From contig NZ_JANIBL010000038.1 in assembly GCF_024505055.1 (NCBI RefSeq), positions 1 to 46,038 on the forward strand: DNA of 46,038 bases, in the 5' to 3' direction. Source of the stretch: Methylomonas rosea (lineage in GTDB: Bacteria; Pseudomonadota; Gammaproteobacteria; Methylococcales; Methylomonadaceae). Made by a program: the position numbers and the translations under genes. Each line of letters begins with the position of its first letter. The first letter of the stretch is position 1. Under the pieces are notes generated by a model, which worked only from the letters and a program-made list of their open reading frames with translations, was not told the DNA's origin and ran no database searches. Shown one piece after another: positions 45,507 to 46,038 of this stretch.

Positions 45507-45863
45507 TCAATCGAACGCGTTGCAGCAAGGGCACTTCCAATCGACATCCGCCGGCCGCGTCGGGTGTACGTGATTCAGCAGTTTTTTCGAGCCGCCGAAA
45601 TCATGGTAGTTTCGGCAGACTTTTTCGAACGCGGCCTTGGGCGATGCGGCATAACTGAATTTAAATTTGGGATACCTGCCGACATGTTGCTTCAGACGGG
45701 CGTTTAGATCGGTTTCCGAGCGGCCGACGTATTTGACGACAAATTTATTGGTTTTCTGATTGATGATGCCCAAGGCATAATTGCCCTCGGCGCTTTCGGT
45801 GATTAGTTCGTTGATTTTGGCATTGCTCAAATCGTAAGCCCCTTGCATATCAAGTGAAGCCAT
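45507..45863 (-). CDS. GIY-YIG-like small nuclease-fold protein
   Basis: 118 residues. GNYALGI and KYVGRS fit the two GIY and YIG strands. They are followed by RLKQH (catalytic Arg position) and AFEKVC (metal Glu position). The C-terminus has CPCC, a possible zinc end. It is a single-domain protein with no helicase or methyltransferase partner. Its function is unknown; it could repair DNA or belong to a mobile system, but there is no context for that. It is convergent with the PilZ receptor gene. Confidence 0.7.
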   Translation of the reverse strand: MASLDMQGAYDLSNAKINELITESAEGNYALGIINQKTNKFVVKYVGRSETDLNARLKQHVGRYPKFKFSYAASPKAAFEKVCRNYHDFGGSKKLLNHVHPTRPADVDWKCPCCNAFD

Positions 45864-46038
45864 GTGTCCTCCAGTAGCGTCTAGCTATTCTTATAATCAA
45901 GTCGTAGGTCTGGCAAATATGCCTGATGGCAGGATAATACTCTCATCTGGGTCAAGTATTACTTTAAATATTTCAAGTTCAGTCCTGCACATTTGTAACG
46001 GGCCACGCGACCGGACAGAATATACAGCTTAGGTTTAA

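Noticed and set aside
1..46038. tRNA, rRNA, riboswitch and insertion sequence genes
   Set aside because: Nothing with a tRNA-like clover pattern, rRNA sequence, known riboswitch core or transposase motif was recognised by eye; a covariance-model scan was not possible.

Overview
The window reads as chromosome of a gammaproteobacterium. The ilvA/rpiA divergent pair, GreB, CheD, SlyD, biosynthetic PEP carboxylase and even codon use across the window support this. Formate-tetrahydrofolate ligase, a large PEP carboxylase and a pair of bacteriohemerythrins would suit a methylotroph or methanotroph such as a Methylomonas relative. That is inference: no C1 oxidation gene lies in the window.

Layout. 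1-2179 holds a secretin and a partial Sel1-repeat lipoprotein. 2180-2765 has no gene but carries a 169-bp element bounded by 19-bp perfect inverted repeats and a REP-like hairpin. 2766-7055 is housekeeping metabolism: ilvA, rpiA and fhs. 7198-19113 is a chemosensory island. It holds a nitrate/nitrite-type receptor followed by two hemerythrins, a leftward operon (sensor-less receptor, cheY, STAS, cheA, receptor, cheW) and a divergent rightward operon (cheR, cheD, cheB). cheR seems to start at an AUU codon, and CheA carries MshEN-like repeats. 19128-22688 is a sugar transporter with a periplasmic GH3 beta-glucosidase. 22894-29027 holds two methyltransferases, an RDD protein, a LysR regulator and ppc.

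29179-35536 encodes a small membrane protein and a type I-like export set: an ABC protein with a strikingly degenerate ATPase, a HlyD adaptor, a TolC-like lipoprotein and a 159-residue protein of unknown function. 35619-38711 carries two consecutive leftward genes encoding TIR domains fused to C-terminal SUMF1/FGE (C-type-lectin-fold) domains. Their last segment is a 24-codon stretch of equal length with 18 differing residues. A nearly identical cassette follows it, running from the last codons past the stop into a perfect GC-rich hairpin, while the rest of the two genes is strongly diverged even at synonymous sites. This layout is what variable regions of diversity-generating retroelement (DGR) targets look like. 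No reverse transcriptase or template repeat is in the window, so they would be remote targets. This is the strongest candidate for an unusual system here.

38987-46038 returns to housekeeping and signalling: slyD, greB, a 54-codon membrane protein missed by a longer-ORF view, a GGCT-like protein and dtd. It also holds a His/Cys-rich lipoprotein behind a 34-bp dyad, an orphan anchored protein, a CBS-pair protein, a chemoreceptor fused to a PilZ domain (possible c-di-GMP input) and a GIY-YIG-like protein. No rRNA, tRNA, CRISPR array, IS transposase or phage gene was recognised.
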